A stretch of 64,000 bases of DNA from Nitratidesulfovibrio sp. (GCF_040373385.1 NZ_JBDXXH010000002.1:248001-312000); one strand, 5' to 3'; shown: positions 18,047-28,380, counted from the stretch's first letter. The notes: generated from the letters alone by a model not told the origin. Numbers and translations are program-made.

Positions 18047-19057
18047 ATGGCGCCCGGCGCCCTGTTCCCTCGTTCACGCGGTTACAGAGACTTCAAGCTC
18101 TTACAGATGGTGACCATGCACAACGCTTCCGAACATCCCGTGCTCTACATTCCGCTGCTGCACCGTGAACTGGCCCCCGCCTGTCTGCCCGAGGGCGTGG
18201 AGTTTCTGTCCGCCGGGTTGCCCGCCGCGCCCACGGTGGCCGGTGGCGCGCCGCGCGACGCCGCCAACCCTCCCGCCGTATCCGCGTGGCGTTCGCCCCT
18301 GTTGCCCCTGTCCGAGGCGGAGGCCCGGACCTGTCTGGCCGAGCTGCTGGACTTCGGCATGAACGTGGGTTCCGGCCCGCACGGCGACCTGGCCGCCATG
18401 GTGGCCGCGCTGGAAAGCGCGCAGGACGAGGCCCCGTTTTCTCTGGGCCGCTCCGAACTGGCCGCGCTGGAAAGCTTTGCCGCCGATGGCGCCGTGGGCG
18501 GTGCCGCGCCCGGTTCCCCTACGGACGACCCGGCCCTGACGGACCGCAACCGGCGCATCGCCGCGCAAAAGACCCTGATCCTGGCCTGGCATCTGGAAGA
18601 GCGCGTGCGCGAACTGGATGCCCTGAAGGAAAAGTTTTCGCGCAGCCGCGAAAGCCTTGCCGACATCCTGGGCGTGGAAACGGACGAGGAACTGCGCGAA
18701 CTGCCCGCCCTCGAACCGTATTCCGCCATGCTGCCCGGCAGTGGCGCCGACATCATCGGCCCCTCGTGGCGGGTCATCGTCGAGAACATGGGTCCCTTCC
18801 TGCCCGACGGCGCGGTGCTGTTCACCTGCGATGCGGAAATTTCCGCCACCCTGCGCGACGGCGGCGCCGCCTTTGCCCCCGTCACCGCCGAACAGGCCGC
18901 CCGCCTGTGCCCCGCCTGGGGCGACAAGGTGGCCAAGCTGGTGGTGCATGCCCGCTTGCCCCTGTGGCAGGTGGCGGGCCGCCCCGGTCCCGACGCCGCG
19001 CGCCCCTGGCTGGACCGCGTGTTCGACGTGGTCTGTTGCGGCAAGTGTGCCCGGTAG
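18047..19057 (+). CDS. Hypothetical protein, third gene of the oxidoreductase unit
   Basis: 336 residues from the ATG at 18047, which follows GGGGGC; an internal start at MHNASEHPVLYIPLL (residue 24) is also possible. No signal peptide or membrane segment. A long charged helical region lies around residues 170-215 (AWHLEERVRELDALKEKFSR). The protein ends with a cysteine cluster, VVCCGKCAR, which could bind metal or be redox active. It begins six bases after the Cys-rich gene and closes the unit. I do not recognise the family. Confidence 0.7.
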   Translation: MAPGALFPRSRGYRDFKLLQMVTMHNASEHPVLYIPLLHRELAPACLPEGVEFLSAGLPAAPTVAGGAPRDAANPPAVSAWRSPLLPLSEAEARTCLAELLDFGMNVGSGPHGDLAAMVAALESAQDEAPFSLGRSELAALESFAADGAVGGAAPGSPTDDPALTDRNRRIAAQKTLILAWHLEERVRELDALKEKFSRSRESLADILGVETDEELRELPALEPYSAMLPGSGADIIGPSWRVIVENMGPFLPDGAVLFTCDAEISATLRDGGAAFAPVTAEQAARLCPAWGDKVAKLVVHARLPLWQVAGRPGPDAARPWLDRVFDVVCCGKCAR

Positions 19058-19098
19058 GGAAAACCGTTTTTGTACGCCTCCGGCGGGCAGGACGGCAG

Positions 19099-19131
19099 CT
19101 GTTATGCGAGCGCAACGCGCGAGCATTACAG
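19099..19131. repeat. Stem-loop resembling one arm of the structured repeat family
   Basis: CTGTTATGC (19099-19107) pairs with GCATTACAG (19123-19131) with a single T-T mismatch. The flanking pattern GTT-NN-GCGAG ... GCGAGC-NN-TAC is the same as in the internal arms of repeat copies A (12561-12594) and C (42253-42286), including the T-T mismatch at the same place. It could be a solo relic of that family. It lies in the gap before the HAD gene. Confidence 0.5.
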
Positions 19132-19286
19132 ATGGCGATAGCAGAGCTGGCGAGGCCCCCTGCACCCCCACTTCATTTGTGTCGGCACCACAGCCATACT
19201 GACTGGTCTCCATGGCATGTGATGTCCGGCGAGTGTCCAGTTGCCGGTGCCTGAGGCGGCCGGGAAAGATATTTCACGAGGTTTGC

Positions 19287-19991
19287 GTGTATCCAACGGT
19301 TCATCGCCTTCAGCAGCTGTTCCCCAGGGGCCTCAAGGGCATCATCTTCGATTGCGACGGCGTGCTGTTCGACTCGCGCGCGTCCAACATCCAGTACTAC
19401 AACCTCATCCTTGGCGCGTTGGGCCAGCCGCCCATGTCGCGGCAGGACGAGGACTACACCCACATGGCCTCGGTGGGGCAGTCGCTGGCGCGCATCGTGC
19501 CGCCCGCGCTGATGTCCAGATTGCCCGAGGCGCGCAAACGCATCGTCTACCGGCGCGACATCCTGCCCCTGCTGGACCCGGAGCCGGGCCTGATGGAACT
19601 TTTGCGCTGGCTGCGCGACGCGGGCCTTCGCCGGGGCATCTGCACCAACCGCACCACCACCATGGAATACGTGCTCGACCACTTCGGCATGACCGAGCTG
19701 TTCTTTCCGGTCATGACGGCGTCACGCGTGCGGGCCAAACCCCACCCGGAAGGCATCTGCGCCACCCTGGACGCCTGGGGCCTTGCCCGCGACGAGGTGG
19801 CCTTCATGGGCGACACCATCGCCGACGAGGAAACCGCCCGCATGGCCGGGGTGTGTTTCTGGGCCTACCGCAGCCCGTCGCTGGCCGCGCGGCTGCATCT
19901 GGACGACTTCTGGATGCTGCGCCGGGTGCTGGCGGAGTACCTGCGTCAGGAGAACGGGCGGGGCGCCGCGTCCGGTTGCTCCCGTCCGTAA
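19287..19991 (+). CDS. HAD-family hydrolase (phosphoglycolate phosphatase-like)
   Basis: 234 residues from GTG at 19287, which has ACGAGG just upstream and lies close to the conserved core; an earlier in-frame ATG at 19212 adds 25 unsupported residues. Motif I is IIFDCDGVLFDS, motif II is in GICTNRTTT, motif III contains the lysine of AKPHPEG, and motif IV is FMGDTIADEE, so it should be an active Mg2+-dependent phosphatase. A helical cap domain lies between motifs I and II. The substrate is unknown. It is followed by a hairpin at 19994-20013. Confidence 0.87.
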   Translation: MYPTVHRLQQLFPRGLKGIIFDCDGVLFDSRASNIQYYNLILGALGQPPMSRQDEDYTHMASVGQSLARIVPPALMSRLPEARKRIVYRRDILPLLDPEPGLMELLRWLRDAGLRRGICTNRTTTMEYVLDHFGMTELFFPVMTASRVRAKPHPEGICATLDAWGLARDEVAFMGDTIADEETARMAGVCFWAYRSPSLAARLHLDDFWMLRRVLAEYLRQENGRGAASGCSRP

Positions 19992-19993
19992 GA

Positions 19994-20013
19994 CCGCCGG
20001 AAACATCCGGCGG
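19994..20013 (+). terminator. Hairpin after HAD hydrolase gene
   Basis: CCGCCGGA (19994-20001) pairs perfectly with TCCGGCGG (20006-20013) around a four-base loop, three bases after the stop codon. There is no T tract right behind it, so it may be a weak terminator. Confidence 0.5.
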
Positions 20014-20140
20014 GCAACGCCGCACGCCGCATGCCCGGTGCAGGAGTAACCACTTTTTGCTTGATTCTTATGGCAGGTAAGTGGAAGTATCGGTGTTACG
20101 GTCGCCCCCCAATTCCGGGGTGCGCTTAACCGGAGGGTCC

Positions 20141-20443
20141 ATGTTCGTCTTTTCGAATCTCATTTTCGGCGTGGCGCGCGTGCTGGATGCCGTGCTGAAC
20201 CTGTATTTCTGGATCGTCATCGTTTCGGCGGTTCTCTCGTGGGTCAACCCGGATCCCTACAATCCCATCGTGCGCATTCTGCGCAACCTGACGGAACCGG
20301 TGTTCTACCGGGTCCGCAAGTGGATTCCGTTCACCTACGTGGGGGGGCTCGACCTGTCCCCGGTGGTGGTGTTGCTGGCCATCCAGTTCATCAGCGCCGT
20401 GCTTGTCCAGTCGTTGTACCAGTTCGCCGTCACCATGCGATAG
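20141..20443 (+). CDS. YggT family membrane protein
   Basis: 100 residues with two long hydrophobic segments (about residues 14-38 and 70-95). The short motif NPDPYNPIVRILRNLTEP is the YggT signature. YggT proteins are linked to osmotic tolerance and, by context, to cell division or membrane organisation in many bacteria; the mechanism is not known. GGAGGG precedes the ATG. It heads a rightward cluster with the DivIVA-like, DUF167 and DUF465 genes, an order often seen near division genes. Confidence 0.92.
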   Translation: MFVFSNLIFGVARVLDAVLNLYFWIVIVSAVLSWVNPDPYNPIVRILRNLTEPVFYRVRKWIPFTYVGGLDLSPVVVLLAIQFISAVLVQSLYQFAVTMR

Positions 20444-20452
20444 GGGCGTCAC

Positions 20453-20962
20453 ATGTCCGTGAGCCGCATAGATCTGCTGAACCACAGCTTCTCCAAGTCC
20501 CTGCGAGGCTACACCACCGAAGAGGTGGACAGGATGATGCAGGAGGCAGCGGATGCCATCGGTCGGCTGAGCGAGGAAAAGGCCGCGCTGGCCGGGCAGG
20601 TGGCGCGGCTGGAAGAACGCCTGTCCGAATTCAAGGAGCGGGAATCGACGTTGCGAGATACGTTGATGACCACCCAAAGGGTTACCGCCGACCTCAAGGC
20701 AAGTGCCCAGAGGGAGGCGCAGCTGATCATCGACGCTGCCCATTCCAAGGCGGAGAACCTCATCAATCAGGGGCAGCTCCGCCTTGCGCGCATTCAGGAG
20801 GACATTGCCGAGGCCCGCAAGGTCAAGGCGCAGTTCGAGATGAAGGTGCGCTCCGTGGTGCAGCAGCACCTGCGCATGCTGGACATGTCCCGCGAAGACG
20901 ACGAGGCCCTGGAGGCCGCTGCGGCCCGCATCGCCGGGCGGCAGAAAGGTGGACCGGCCTGA
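20453..20962 (+). CDS. DivIVA domain-containing coiled-coil protein
   Basis: 169 residues. The N-terminus SRIDLLNHSFSKSLRGYTTE matches the DivIVA membrane-binding domain. A long coiled coil rich in Glu, Arg and Leu runs from about residue 35 to 150. DivIVA-type proteins sense membrane curvature and recruit partners at poles or division sites; the exact role in this group is not established. It lies nine bases after the YggT gene and overlaps the DUF167 gene by 14 bases, so the three are co-transcribed. Confidence 0.92.
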   Translation: MSVSRIDLLNHSFSKSLRGYTTEEVDRMMQEAADAIGRLSEEKAALAGQVARLEERLSEFKERESTLRDTLMTTQRVTADLKASAQREAQLIIDAAHSKAENLINQGQLRLARIQEDIAEARKVKAQFEMKVRSVVQQHLRMLDMSREDDEALEAAAARIAGRQKGGPA

Positions 20963-21287
20963 TTCCGTCCGCCCCGAATGGGCGGCCCCGGCCGGGGATG
21001 GGCAATGGGCGGTTCTGGTGCGGGCGGTGCCCGGCGCGCGCAAGAGCGCCTGCGAGGGCACGGCGGACGGAAGGCTGAAGGTGCGCCTGGCCGCACCGGC
21101 GGTGGACAACAAGGCCAACAAGGCGCTGGAGCAATTCGTGGCCTCCGCGCTGGGAATGCGCCGCAACCGCGTGCGCCTGGTATCCGGCCACACGAGCCGG
21201 TTGAAGAAACTGATCGTCGAATCGGATGTGGAGCCCAGCTGGGGCCTGCTTGGCACATGTGGGAAAGAACAACCCTCAACGCCATAG
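20949..21287 (+). CDS. DUF167 (YggU) family protein
   Basis: 112 residues from GTG at 20949. Family motifs VRAVPGARKSACEG, LKVRLAAPAVDNKANKAL and RLVSGHTSRLKKLIVE are all visible. DUF167 proteins are small conserved proteins of unknown biochemical function often encoded next to yggT. The gene starts inside the end of the DivIVA-like gene. The C-terminal 15 residues (WGLLGTCGKEQPSTP) extend beyond the family core. Confidence 0.9.
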   Translation: MDRPDSVRPEWAAPAGDGQWAVLVRAVPGARKSACEGTADGRLKVRLAAPAVDNKANKALEQFVASALGMRRNRVRLVSGHTSRLKKLIVESDVEPSWGLLGTCGKEQPSTP

Positions 21288-21299
21288 GAGAGAAGTTCC

Positions 21300-21530
21300 A
21301 TGGAACCGAAAGACAACGCGCTCATCGAGAAGTACGCCGTCACGGACCCCGAACTGAAGGCGCTATGGGACGAGCATATTCTGTTCGAGAAACAGTTGGA
21401 GAAGATCGAATCCAAGTCGTTCCTGACCCCCGCTGAAGAAAAGGTGGCCAAGGAACTGAAGAAACAGAAACTCGACGGAAAGACCCGGCTCCACGCCATA
21501 CTGGACCGGTACCGCGCCTTGGAGGGCTAG
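21300..21530 (+). CDS. DUF465 (YdcH-like) small helical protein
   Basis: 76 residues, almost wholly helical and charged. DPELKALWDEHILFEKQLEK and the TPAEEKVAKELKKQKL stretch fit the DUF465/YdcH family, whose function is unknown. The stop codon is immediately followed by the ATG of ilvB, and the ilvB ribosome site (GGAGGG) lies within this gene's last codons, so the two are tightly coupled. Confidence 0.88.
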   Translation: MEPKDNALIEKYAVTDPELKALWDEHILFEKQLEKIESKSFLTPAEEKVAKELKKQKLDGKTRLHAILDRYRALEG

Positions 21531-23219
21531 ATGGAACTGAACGGGGCCCGGATTCTGCTGGAATGCCTCAAACGGGAAGGCGTGGACGTGCTGTTCGGCT
21601 ATCCCGGCGGGGCCGTCATAGATATTTATGACGAACTGCCCCGGCACGATATCCGGCATATATTGGTCCGGCACGAACAGGCGGCGGTACACGCCGCCGA
21701 CGGTTTCGCCCGCGCGTCGGGCAAGGTGGGCGTCTGTCTGGTCACTTCCGGGCCGGGCGCCACCAATACCGTGACCGGCATCGCCACGGCCTATGCCGAT
21801 TCCATTCCCATGGTCGTGCTGACGGGGCAGGTACCCACCCCCCTCATCGGCAACGACGCCTTCCAGGAAGTGGACATTGTCGGCATCACCCGCCCGTGCA
21901 CCAAGCACAACTATCTGGTGAAGGACGTGCGCGACCTTGCCCGCGTGCTGCGGCAGGCCTTTTATCTGGCCCGCTCCGGCAGGCCGGGTCCCGTTCTTGT
22001 CGATTTGCCCAAGGACGTCATGCAGGCCAGGACAGAATTCATCTGGCCCGAAGACGTCAAGATGCGCAGCTACAACCCCACCTACCGGCCCAACCTGAAC
22101 CAGCTGCGCCGCGCGGTGGAGGCCCTTATCGAGGCCAAGCGCCCGCTGTTCTTCGCGGGGGGCGGCGTGGTCATGTCCGACGCCAGCGAAGAACTGGGCT
22201 GGCTGGCCCGCACCCTGAGCATTCCGGTTACCGCCACCCTGATGGGCCTTGGCGCCTTTCCGGGCGACGACCCGCTGTGGCTGGGCATGATCGGCATGCA
22301 CGGCACCTATGCGGGCAACAAGGCCGTGAACAACGCCGACTGCATCGTGGCCGTGGGCGCACGCTTCGACGACCGGGTGACCGGACGCCTTTCCGCATTC
22401 GCTTCCGGCGCGCGCATCATCCACATCGACATCGACCCCACGTCCATCCGCAAGAACGTGCAGGTGGACATTCCCGTGGTGGGCGACTGCCGCAAGGCGC
22501 TGGCGGGCATCCGCGAGATAGCCACCACCCGCCTTGCCGAAAAGGACTGGGCGGCGGCGCACGAGCCGTGGCTGACCCAGGTTTCCACCTGGCGCACCGA
22601 ACAGCCCCTGACCTACGTGCAGAACGGCACCATCAAGCCGCAGCAGGTGGTGGAAACCATCTTCTCCATCACCCGTGGCGACGCCATCGTCACCACCGAG
22701 GTGGGCCAGAACCAGATGTGGACGGCCCAGTTCTTCACCTTCCGCAAGCCGCGCACGCTGCTTACGTCCGGCGGGCTCGGCACCATGGGCTACGGCTTTC
22801 CGGCCGCCATCGGCGCGCAGTTCGCCTTTCCGGACAAGCTGGTCATCGACATGGCGGGCGACGGGTCCATCCAGATGAACATCCAGGAACTGGCCACCGC
22901 CGTCTGCAACAAGCTGCCCATCAAGATCGTGATCCTGAACAACGGCTACCTCGGCATGGTACGCCAGTGGCAGGAGCTGTTCTACCAGCGCAACTACTGC
23001 TCCACCTGCATGGAGGCGCAGCCCGACTTCGTGAAGCTGGCCGAGGCCTACGGGGCCGAAGGCTACCGCATCACCGAGGTGGGCGAGTTGGAATCCACGC
23101 TGCGCGCGGCCTTCGCCTCGCCCCATACCGCCGTCATCGACGTGCGGGTGGAACGCGAGGAGAACGTGTACCCCATGGTGCCCGCTGGCGCGGCCCTGGA
23201 CGAAATGCTGCTGGTCTAG
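21531..23219 (+). CDS. ilvB: Acetolactate synthase, large (catalytic) subunit
   Basis: 562 residues, full length. A TPP- and FAD-dependent enzyme that condenses two pyruvates to acetolactate (valine, leucine) or pyruvate with 2-oxobutyrate (isoleucine). The catalytic glutamate lies in [13 protein letters not shown], the FAD/Mg region follows, and the TPP motif runs from [12 protein letters not shown] to [13 protein letters not shown]. It forms an operon with ilvN 12 bases downstream, then ilvC after a 336-base leader, giving the first two steps of branched-chain amino acid synthesis. Confidence 0.97.
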   Translation: MELNGARILLECLKREGVDVLFGYPGGAVIDIYDELPRHDIRHILVRHEQAAVHAADGFARASGKVGVCLVTSGPGATNTVTGIATAYADSIPMVVLTGQVPTPLIGNDAFQEVDIVGITRPCTKHNYLVKDVRDLARVLRQAFYLARSGRPGPVLVDLPKDVMQARTEFIWPEDVKMRSYNPTYRPNLNQLRRAVEALIEAKRPLFFAGGGVVMSDASEELGWLARTLSIPVTATLMGLGAFPGDDPLWLGMIGMHGTYAGNKAVNNADCIVAVGARFDDRVTGRLSAFASGARIIHIDIDPTSIRKNVQVDIPVVGDCRKALAGIREIATTRLAEKDWAAAHEPWLTQVSTWRTEQPLTYVQNGTIKPQQVVETIFSITRGDAIVTTEVGQNQMWTAQFFTFRKPRTLLTSGGLGTMGYGFPAAIGAQFAFPDKLVIDMAGDGSIQMNIQELATAVCNKLPIKIVILNNGYLGMVRQWQELFYQRNYCSTCMEAQPDFVKLAEAYGAEGYRITEVGELESTLRAAFASPHTAVIDVRVEREENVYPMVPAGAALDEMLLV

Positions 23220-23231
23220 GGAGGGCAGCCC

Positions 23232-23723
23232 ATGCGACATGTGCTTTCCGTTCTCGTGGAGAACGAACCGGGCGTGCTGTCCCGGGTGGCGGGGCTGTTT
23301 AGCGGACGCGGTTTCAACATTGAGTCGCTGAACGTGGCCCCCACGCTGGAAGAGGGCGTTTCGCTCATGACCATCAGCACCAGTGGCGAGGAACAGATCA
23401 TCGAGCAGATCGTCAAGCAGTTGCGCAAGCTGGTGACGGTGATCAAGGTTGTGGACTTCATCGATGTTTCCGCCGTCGAGCGCGAGATGATGATGGTCAA
23501 GGTGCAGGCCGACGACGCCCGCCGGGCCGAGGTGCTGCGCATCGCCGACATCTTTCGCTGCAAGGTGGTGGACGTGAGCCTGAATGACCTGACCCTGGAA
23601 GCCACCGGCGACCACGGGAAGATCCAGGCCATCCTGAGCCTGCTGGCCCGCTTCGGCATCAAGGAAATCGCCCGCACCGGCACCGTGGCCATGCGGCGGT
23701 CTATGCAGCCGGAATCAATGTAG
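23232..23723 (+). CDS. ilvN: Acetolactate synthase, small (regulatory) subunit
   Basis: 163 residues. The N-terminal ACT domain (VLVENEPGVLSRVAGLF, then RGFNIESLNV) binds the feedback inhibitor valine, and a C-terminal regulatory domain activates the large subunit. Length and motifs match IlvN/IlvH. GGGAGGG precedes the ATG. Confidence 0.96.
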   Translation: MRHVLSVLVENEPGVLSRVAGLFSGRGFNIESLNVAPTLEEGVSLMTISTSGEEQIIEQIVKQLRKLVTVIKVVDFIDVSAVEREMMMVKVQADDARRAEVLRIADIFRCKVVDVSLNDLTLEATGDHGKIQAILSLLARFGIKEIARTGTVAMRRSMQPESM

Positions 23724-25052
<1,329 letters not shown>

Positions 25053-25083
25053 CCGCCAGCCTCATTGCCTTGCCTGTCAGACA

Positions 25084-25113
25084 GGGGCCGCACCGAAAGG
25101 GGCGGCCCCTTTT
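25084..25113 (+). terminator. Terminator of the ilv operon
   Basis: GGGGCCGC (25084-25091) pairs with GCGGCCCC (25102-25109), directly followed by TTTT. A textbook factor-independent terminator 31 bases after the ilvC stop. Confidence 0.9.
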
Positions 25114-25277
25114 GCGTGCGCGGCGCGCCACGTTTTGCTCTTCCTTAAATAACAGGGCGTTGCGCAATGATTCGTAACCCCCTGTTCTTTGCGGTCTGTC
25201 TTGTTGCACTACAGTTTCATGAATGTGGAGCGAGGCCAGGCAGTAGGTCCCCAGATGCCCATCAAACTGCCCCTGTC

Positions 25278-25307
25278 TTGACAGGCTGTTTATGTGTATA
25301 TACACAT
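25278..25307 (+). promoter_or_regulatory. Promoter with 16-bp palindromic operator for the MarR gene
   Basis: TTGACA at 25278-25283 is a perfect -35 box. The perfect 16-base palindrome ATGTGTATATACACAT at 25292-25307 covers the expected -10 region (TATACA or TACACA, 15-17 bases from the -35). A palindrome over the -10 box just ahead of a marR gene is the usual layout of MarR autorepression. Confidence 0.65.
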
Positions 25308-25353
25308 TTCCCGACGCGGTGGAACAAGAGCCAACCTGATGAGGAGGCGTGGC

Positions 25354-25824
25354 GTGGTTGAAGACTTCCGGATTTCATCCATTGGGCACCAATGTCTATG
25401 TAACGGTCTGCGGCGCGCGGCCAGGGCCGTGACCCGGCTGTATGACAGCCATCTGGCCCCTAGCGGGCTGCGAGCAACGCAGTTCAGTATTCTCGCGGCG
25501 TTGGAAACGACAGGCCCCATCATTCTTGGGAAACTCGCGGAACGTCTTGTCACCGAGCGCACCACCCTTACGCGGAATCTTTCCCTTCTGGAGGCGCGCG
25601 GGCTGGTTCAAGCAGCGGCTGGCAAGGACCAGCGCCAGCGGTATGTCTCCATCACGCCGGAGGGGCGCGAGGCCCTGAATGCTGCGCTGCCTTACTGGGA
25701 GCAGGCCCAGGCCTTCCTGCGCAGCCGCTTGGGTGAAGGCAGGCTGGATGCCTTGCTCGGAGATTTTTCGGAAGTGGTTGATGCGGCAGAAGTCCCGCCC
25801 CCTTCAGGGAAGTGTCCTTCATAA
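25354..25824 (+). CDS. MarR-family transcriptional regulator
   Basis: 156 residues from GTG at 25354, chosen because GAGGAGG lies six bases ahead; upstream in-frame starts fall within the operator. The winged-helix core is clear: LRATQFSILAAL, LGKLAERLVTERTTLTRNL (recognition helix) and EARGLVQAAAGKDQRQRYVS (wing). C-terminal helices should form the dimer. It probably represses itself and the 4Fe-4S gene ten bases downstream through the palindrome at 25292-25307. The inducer is unknown. Confidence 0.9.
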   Translation: MVEDFRISSIGHQCLCNGLRRAARAVTRLYDSHLAPSGLRATQFSILAALETTGPIILGKLAERLVTERTTLTRNLSLLEARGLVQAAAGKDQRQRYVSITPEGREALNAALPYWEQAQAFLRSRLGEGRLDALLGDFSEVVDAAEVPPPSGKCPS

Positions 25825-25834
25825 GGAGCCATTC

Positions 25835-26803
25835 ATGCCCTCGTCCTCTTGTTTGAATGCAGCGGAGTTGAGGCAATTGTGTCTGGATGCTGGAGCCGGG
25901 GATGTCGGTTTCGTGGAACTGGGCCGAAAGGCGCTGGACGCGGAACGAACCGATATTCTGGCGGCGTACCCGCGTGCACGCACGCTCGTTGCGCTGGCCT
26001 TTCCCCTGAACCCGGAAAACATCCGCAGTCCGGCCAGACACATGTCTTCGGCGGAAGTCCACAATGCTTCGGATGAATGTGTCACCACCTCGCGGGGCAT
26101 CCTGCGTGCCCTGAACGCACAGGGTGTGCGAGGCGTGGCCGTTCCGGCGGACTTCCCGATGGACATGGGCCGCTTTCCCGGCAAGATATGGACGGTGAGC
26201 CACAAGATCGTGGCCGTGGAGGCGGGCCTGGGGCACATGGGCGTAAACCGGCTGGTGCTGCACCCGCGCTTTGGCAGCTTCATCCGGCTTACGTCGCTGG
26301 TCATCGACGCCGAGGTGGACAGTTACGGCACCCCGCTTGAAAATTCGCCGTGCATCCATTGCGGCCTGTGTGCGGCGGTATGTCCCGTGGGGGCGGTCAA
26401 GAACAAGGGGGCCTTCGATCCCATGGCCTGCATGACCCACGCGTATCGCGACAACGTTCTCGGCTTCATGGACCTGCTCGATGCGGCGATGACCTCTCCG
26501 GGAATCGAGGCCTTTCGTCAGCGCTTCCTCGACCGGGAGACTGCGTCCATGTGGCAGTCGCTGATGTACAAGATGAACTACCGCTGCGGCTACTGCATGG
26601 CCGTGTGCCCCGCAGGCCGCCCCGGCGGGGCAGAGTTTATCTCTGGTCGCAAGGCCTATGTGGACGAAGTGGTGAAGCCGCTGCTCAAACGCCAGGAAGA
26701 GGTCTATGTCATCCCCGGCTCCCCGGCAGAGAAACGGGCGACAGGCAACAGCAGCAAGCTGGTGCGCCGCGTGGTACCTCTGGTGGAGCGGCGGCAAGGC
26801 TAG
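25835..26803 (+). CDS. 4Fe-4S protein, epoxyqueuosine-reductase-like (QueG-type fold)
   Basis: 322 residues. A QueG/DUF1730-like N-terminal part (LAFPLNPENIRSPARH; KIVAVEAGLGHMGVNRLVLH) is followed by a ferredoxin-type region with CIHCGLCAAVCPVGAV (near residue 173) and a second cysteine set, CGYCMAVCPAG (near 252). Together they could hold two [4Fe-4S] clusters. True QueG acts in tRNA queuosine synthesis, but this protein is shorter, differs in the catalytic region and is controlled with a MarR regulator, so it is more likely a redox protein of another function. AAGGAG precedes the ATG. Confidence 0.75.
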   Translation: MPSSSCLNAAELRQLCLDAGAGDVGFVELGRKALDAERTDILAAYPRARTLVALAFPLNPENIRSPARHMSSAEVHNASDECVTTSRGILRALNAQGVRGVAVPADFPMDMGRFPGKIWTVSHKIVAVEAGLGHMGVNRLVLHPRFGSFIRLTSLVIDAEVDSYGTPLENSPCIHCGLCAAVCPVGAVKNKGAFDPMACMTHAYRDNVLGFMDLLDAAMTSPGIEAFRQRFLDRETASMWQSLMYKMNYRCGYCMAVCPAGRPGGAEFISGRKAYVDEVVKPLLKRQEEVYVIPGSPAEKRATGNSSKLVRRVVPLVERRQG

Positions 26804-27157
26804 GCGAGAAGCCATCCGGATTCTGTGGTGCGACCTCAGGCGTGGCTGGTTGGCTATATCTGGCCACATACATTCGAGGTAGGGGACTCGGCATGCACCA
26901 AGCATTTGATCACCCCCGCATCGGCGTCGCGAAACCGAAGAACCCTCTTTTCGCGCCGCCCCCAGCGACGGGGTGGCGGGCGAACGGCGCTGACGGATGC
27001 CTCATGTGCCGACTCGGGTGAGCGATGACGTGAAAAGTTGCGAGCAGACGTTGCCCCGGCGACGTTCCGGTAGTATTCTAGCGGTAACGTCGTTTCTCCC
27101 CCCTGCGGATGCACCCGCCGGGAACACGGCGATACCTGAAATCACAGGAGAGACACC
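26804..27157. other. Non-coding gap before the FMN reductase gene
   Basis: About 354 bases with no gene I can support. A short imperfect repeat of AACGTCG/GACGTT around 27045-27095 could be a regulator site for the next gene, but this is weak. AGGAGA before 27158 is the ribosome site of the next gene. Confidence 0.4.
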
Positions 27158-27724
27158 ATGAGCACCATATTCACCGTCGCCGTCATCGTGGGCAGCCTGC
27201 GCAAGGATTCGCTGAACCGCAAGATGGCCAGGGCCCTTGTGGAACTGGCCCCGCCCGCGTTGCGTTTCGAATTCGTGGAAGTGGGCGGCCTGCCGCTGTA
27301 CAATCAGGACCTGGACGACGAAGGCACCCCGCCCGTCGTGTGGACCGATTTCCGCAAGGCCATCCAGAGCGTGGACGCCGTGCTGTTCCTGACCCCGGAA
27401 TACAACCGCTCCATGCCCGCCACCATCAAGAACGCACTGGACGTGGGCTCGCGCCCGTACGGCAGCAGCGTGTGGAACGGCAAGCCCGCGGCCATCGTCA
27501 GCGTGTCGCCGGGGAACATCGGCGGCTTTGGCGCCAACCATCACCTGCGCCAGTCGCTGGTGTTCCTGAACATGCCCCCGTTGCAGCAGCCGGAGGCGTA
27601 CATCGGCGGGGCGGACAAGCTGTTCGGCCCCGACGGCGTCCTGACCGACGCATCCATGCGCGAGTTCGGCGCCAAGTTCATGAATGCCTTTGCCGGCTGG
27701 GTTGCCACCAACGTGAAGAGATAG
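27158..27724 (+). CDS. NADPH-dependent FMN reductase (flavodoxin-fold)
   Basis: 188 residues. VAVIVGSLRKDSLNRKMA is the FMN phosphate-binding loop and FLTPEYNRSMPATIKNALD is the classic flavin-binding signature of the NADPH-dependent FMN reductase family (ArsH, ChrR and azoreductase-like proteins). It reduces FMN or quinones in the cytoplasm; the physiological acceptor is unknown. CAGGAGAGACACC precedes the ATG. Nearby MarR and 4Fe-4S genes suggest a redox-stress neighbourhood, but its promoter appears to be separate. Confidence 0.92.
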   Translation: MSTIFTVAVIVGSLRKDSLNRKMARALVELAPPALRFEFVEVGGLPLYNQDLDDEGTPPVVWTDFRKAIQSVDAVLFLTPEYNRSMPATIKNALDVGSRPYGSSVWNGKPAAIVSVSPGNIGGFGANHHLRQSLVFLNMPPLQQPEAYIGGADKLFGPDGVLTDASMREFGAKFMNAFAGWVATNVKR

Positions 27725-27791
27725 TGTGGCGCAGCCGCCATGCGCGGGGCAGCCTGACGTTGCCCACCGCGACAGCCTGACCTGACACAAC

Positions 27792-27824
27792 ACGGCCCGC
27801 GTCCCTTTGGGGGGCGCGGGCCGT
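27792..27824 (+). terminator. Hairpin after FMN reductase gene
   Basis: ACGGCCCGCG (27792-27801) pairs perfectly with CGCGGGCCGT (27815-27824). No T tract follows, so termination may be partial. Confidence 0.6.
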
Positions 27825-27948
27825 CATGCGTCGTGCGGGTGATGTTCGCCAGCGTGCAACCGTTGCTGTTGCAGCCGGGTGGTGGCGTGGGACCGAAGGC
27901 GGAGCGGGGAATGGCGACGGAGCAGCCGGGGCGGCAGCGCGGTCTTGC

Positions 27949-28164
27949 TCAGGCCCCTTCGGCTATCAGCCGGGCGTACAGGTCTTCGTGCTCCGGGTAT
28001 TTCAACCCGGCCCCGGTGACAATGACGCTGGGGCGCAACTGGTCGGAACGTGCATCGGTAATGGGCACGATCTCCCAGCGTCCGTCCTCGCGGCCGACGA
28101 CCAGTTCCTGTTGCTGCCGGTGGGCAAGCTTGATGGCGAGGATGACGGTTTCCTTGAAGGTCAT
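27949..28164 (-). CDS. Small hypothetical protein
   Basis: 71 residues (MTFKETVILAIKLAHRQQQE at the start). GGAG lies five bases before the ATG. It is a compact alpha/beta protein with no cysteine, membrane segment or signal peptide. Codon use matches neighbouring genes. It is too short to assign a family by eye. Confidence 0.6.
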   Translation of the reverse strand: MTFKETVILAIKLAHRQQQELVVGREDGRWEIVPITDARSDQLRPSVIVTGAGLKYPEHEDLYARLIAEGA

Positions 28165-28356
28165 GATGGCTCCGTGGGCGTACCTGCGTGCGTGATGCGC
28201 GAAGATGCCCGCGCACCCGGTACCGCGTCAAGTGCGGCAGGTGTGGAAAACAGGGGGAATCCGGTTGTTCCCGCCGCGTTGCTGCGTTCCCGCCGCTTTG
28301 CCGTCGCGCTGTGCGCAGCAGGGCGCCAGCGCATCGACACCACGGCGGCAAATGAA

Positions 28357-28380
28357 AACGGCCCTCCGAAGAGGGCCGTT
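28357..28380 (-). terminator. Terminator for the HesB-like selenoprotein gene
   Basis: AACGGCCCTC pairs perfectly with GAGGGCCGTT around a CGAA loop. On the reverse strand it is followed by TTTTC, about 30 bases after the stop codon of the gene at 28411-28734. Confidence 0.85.

Noticed and set aside
25167..25353. Small open frame before the MarR gene
   Set aside because: It runs through the promoter and operator and has no ribosome site.
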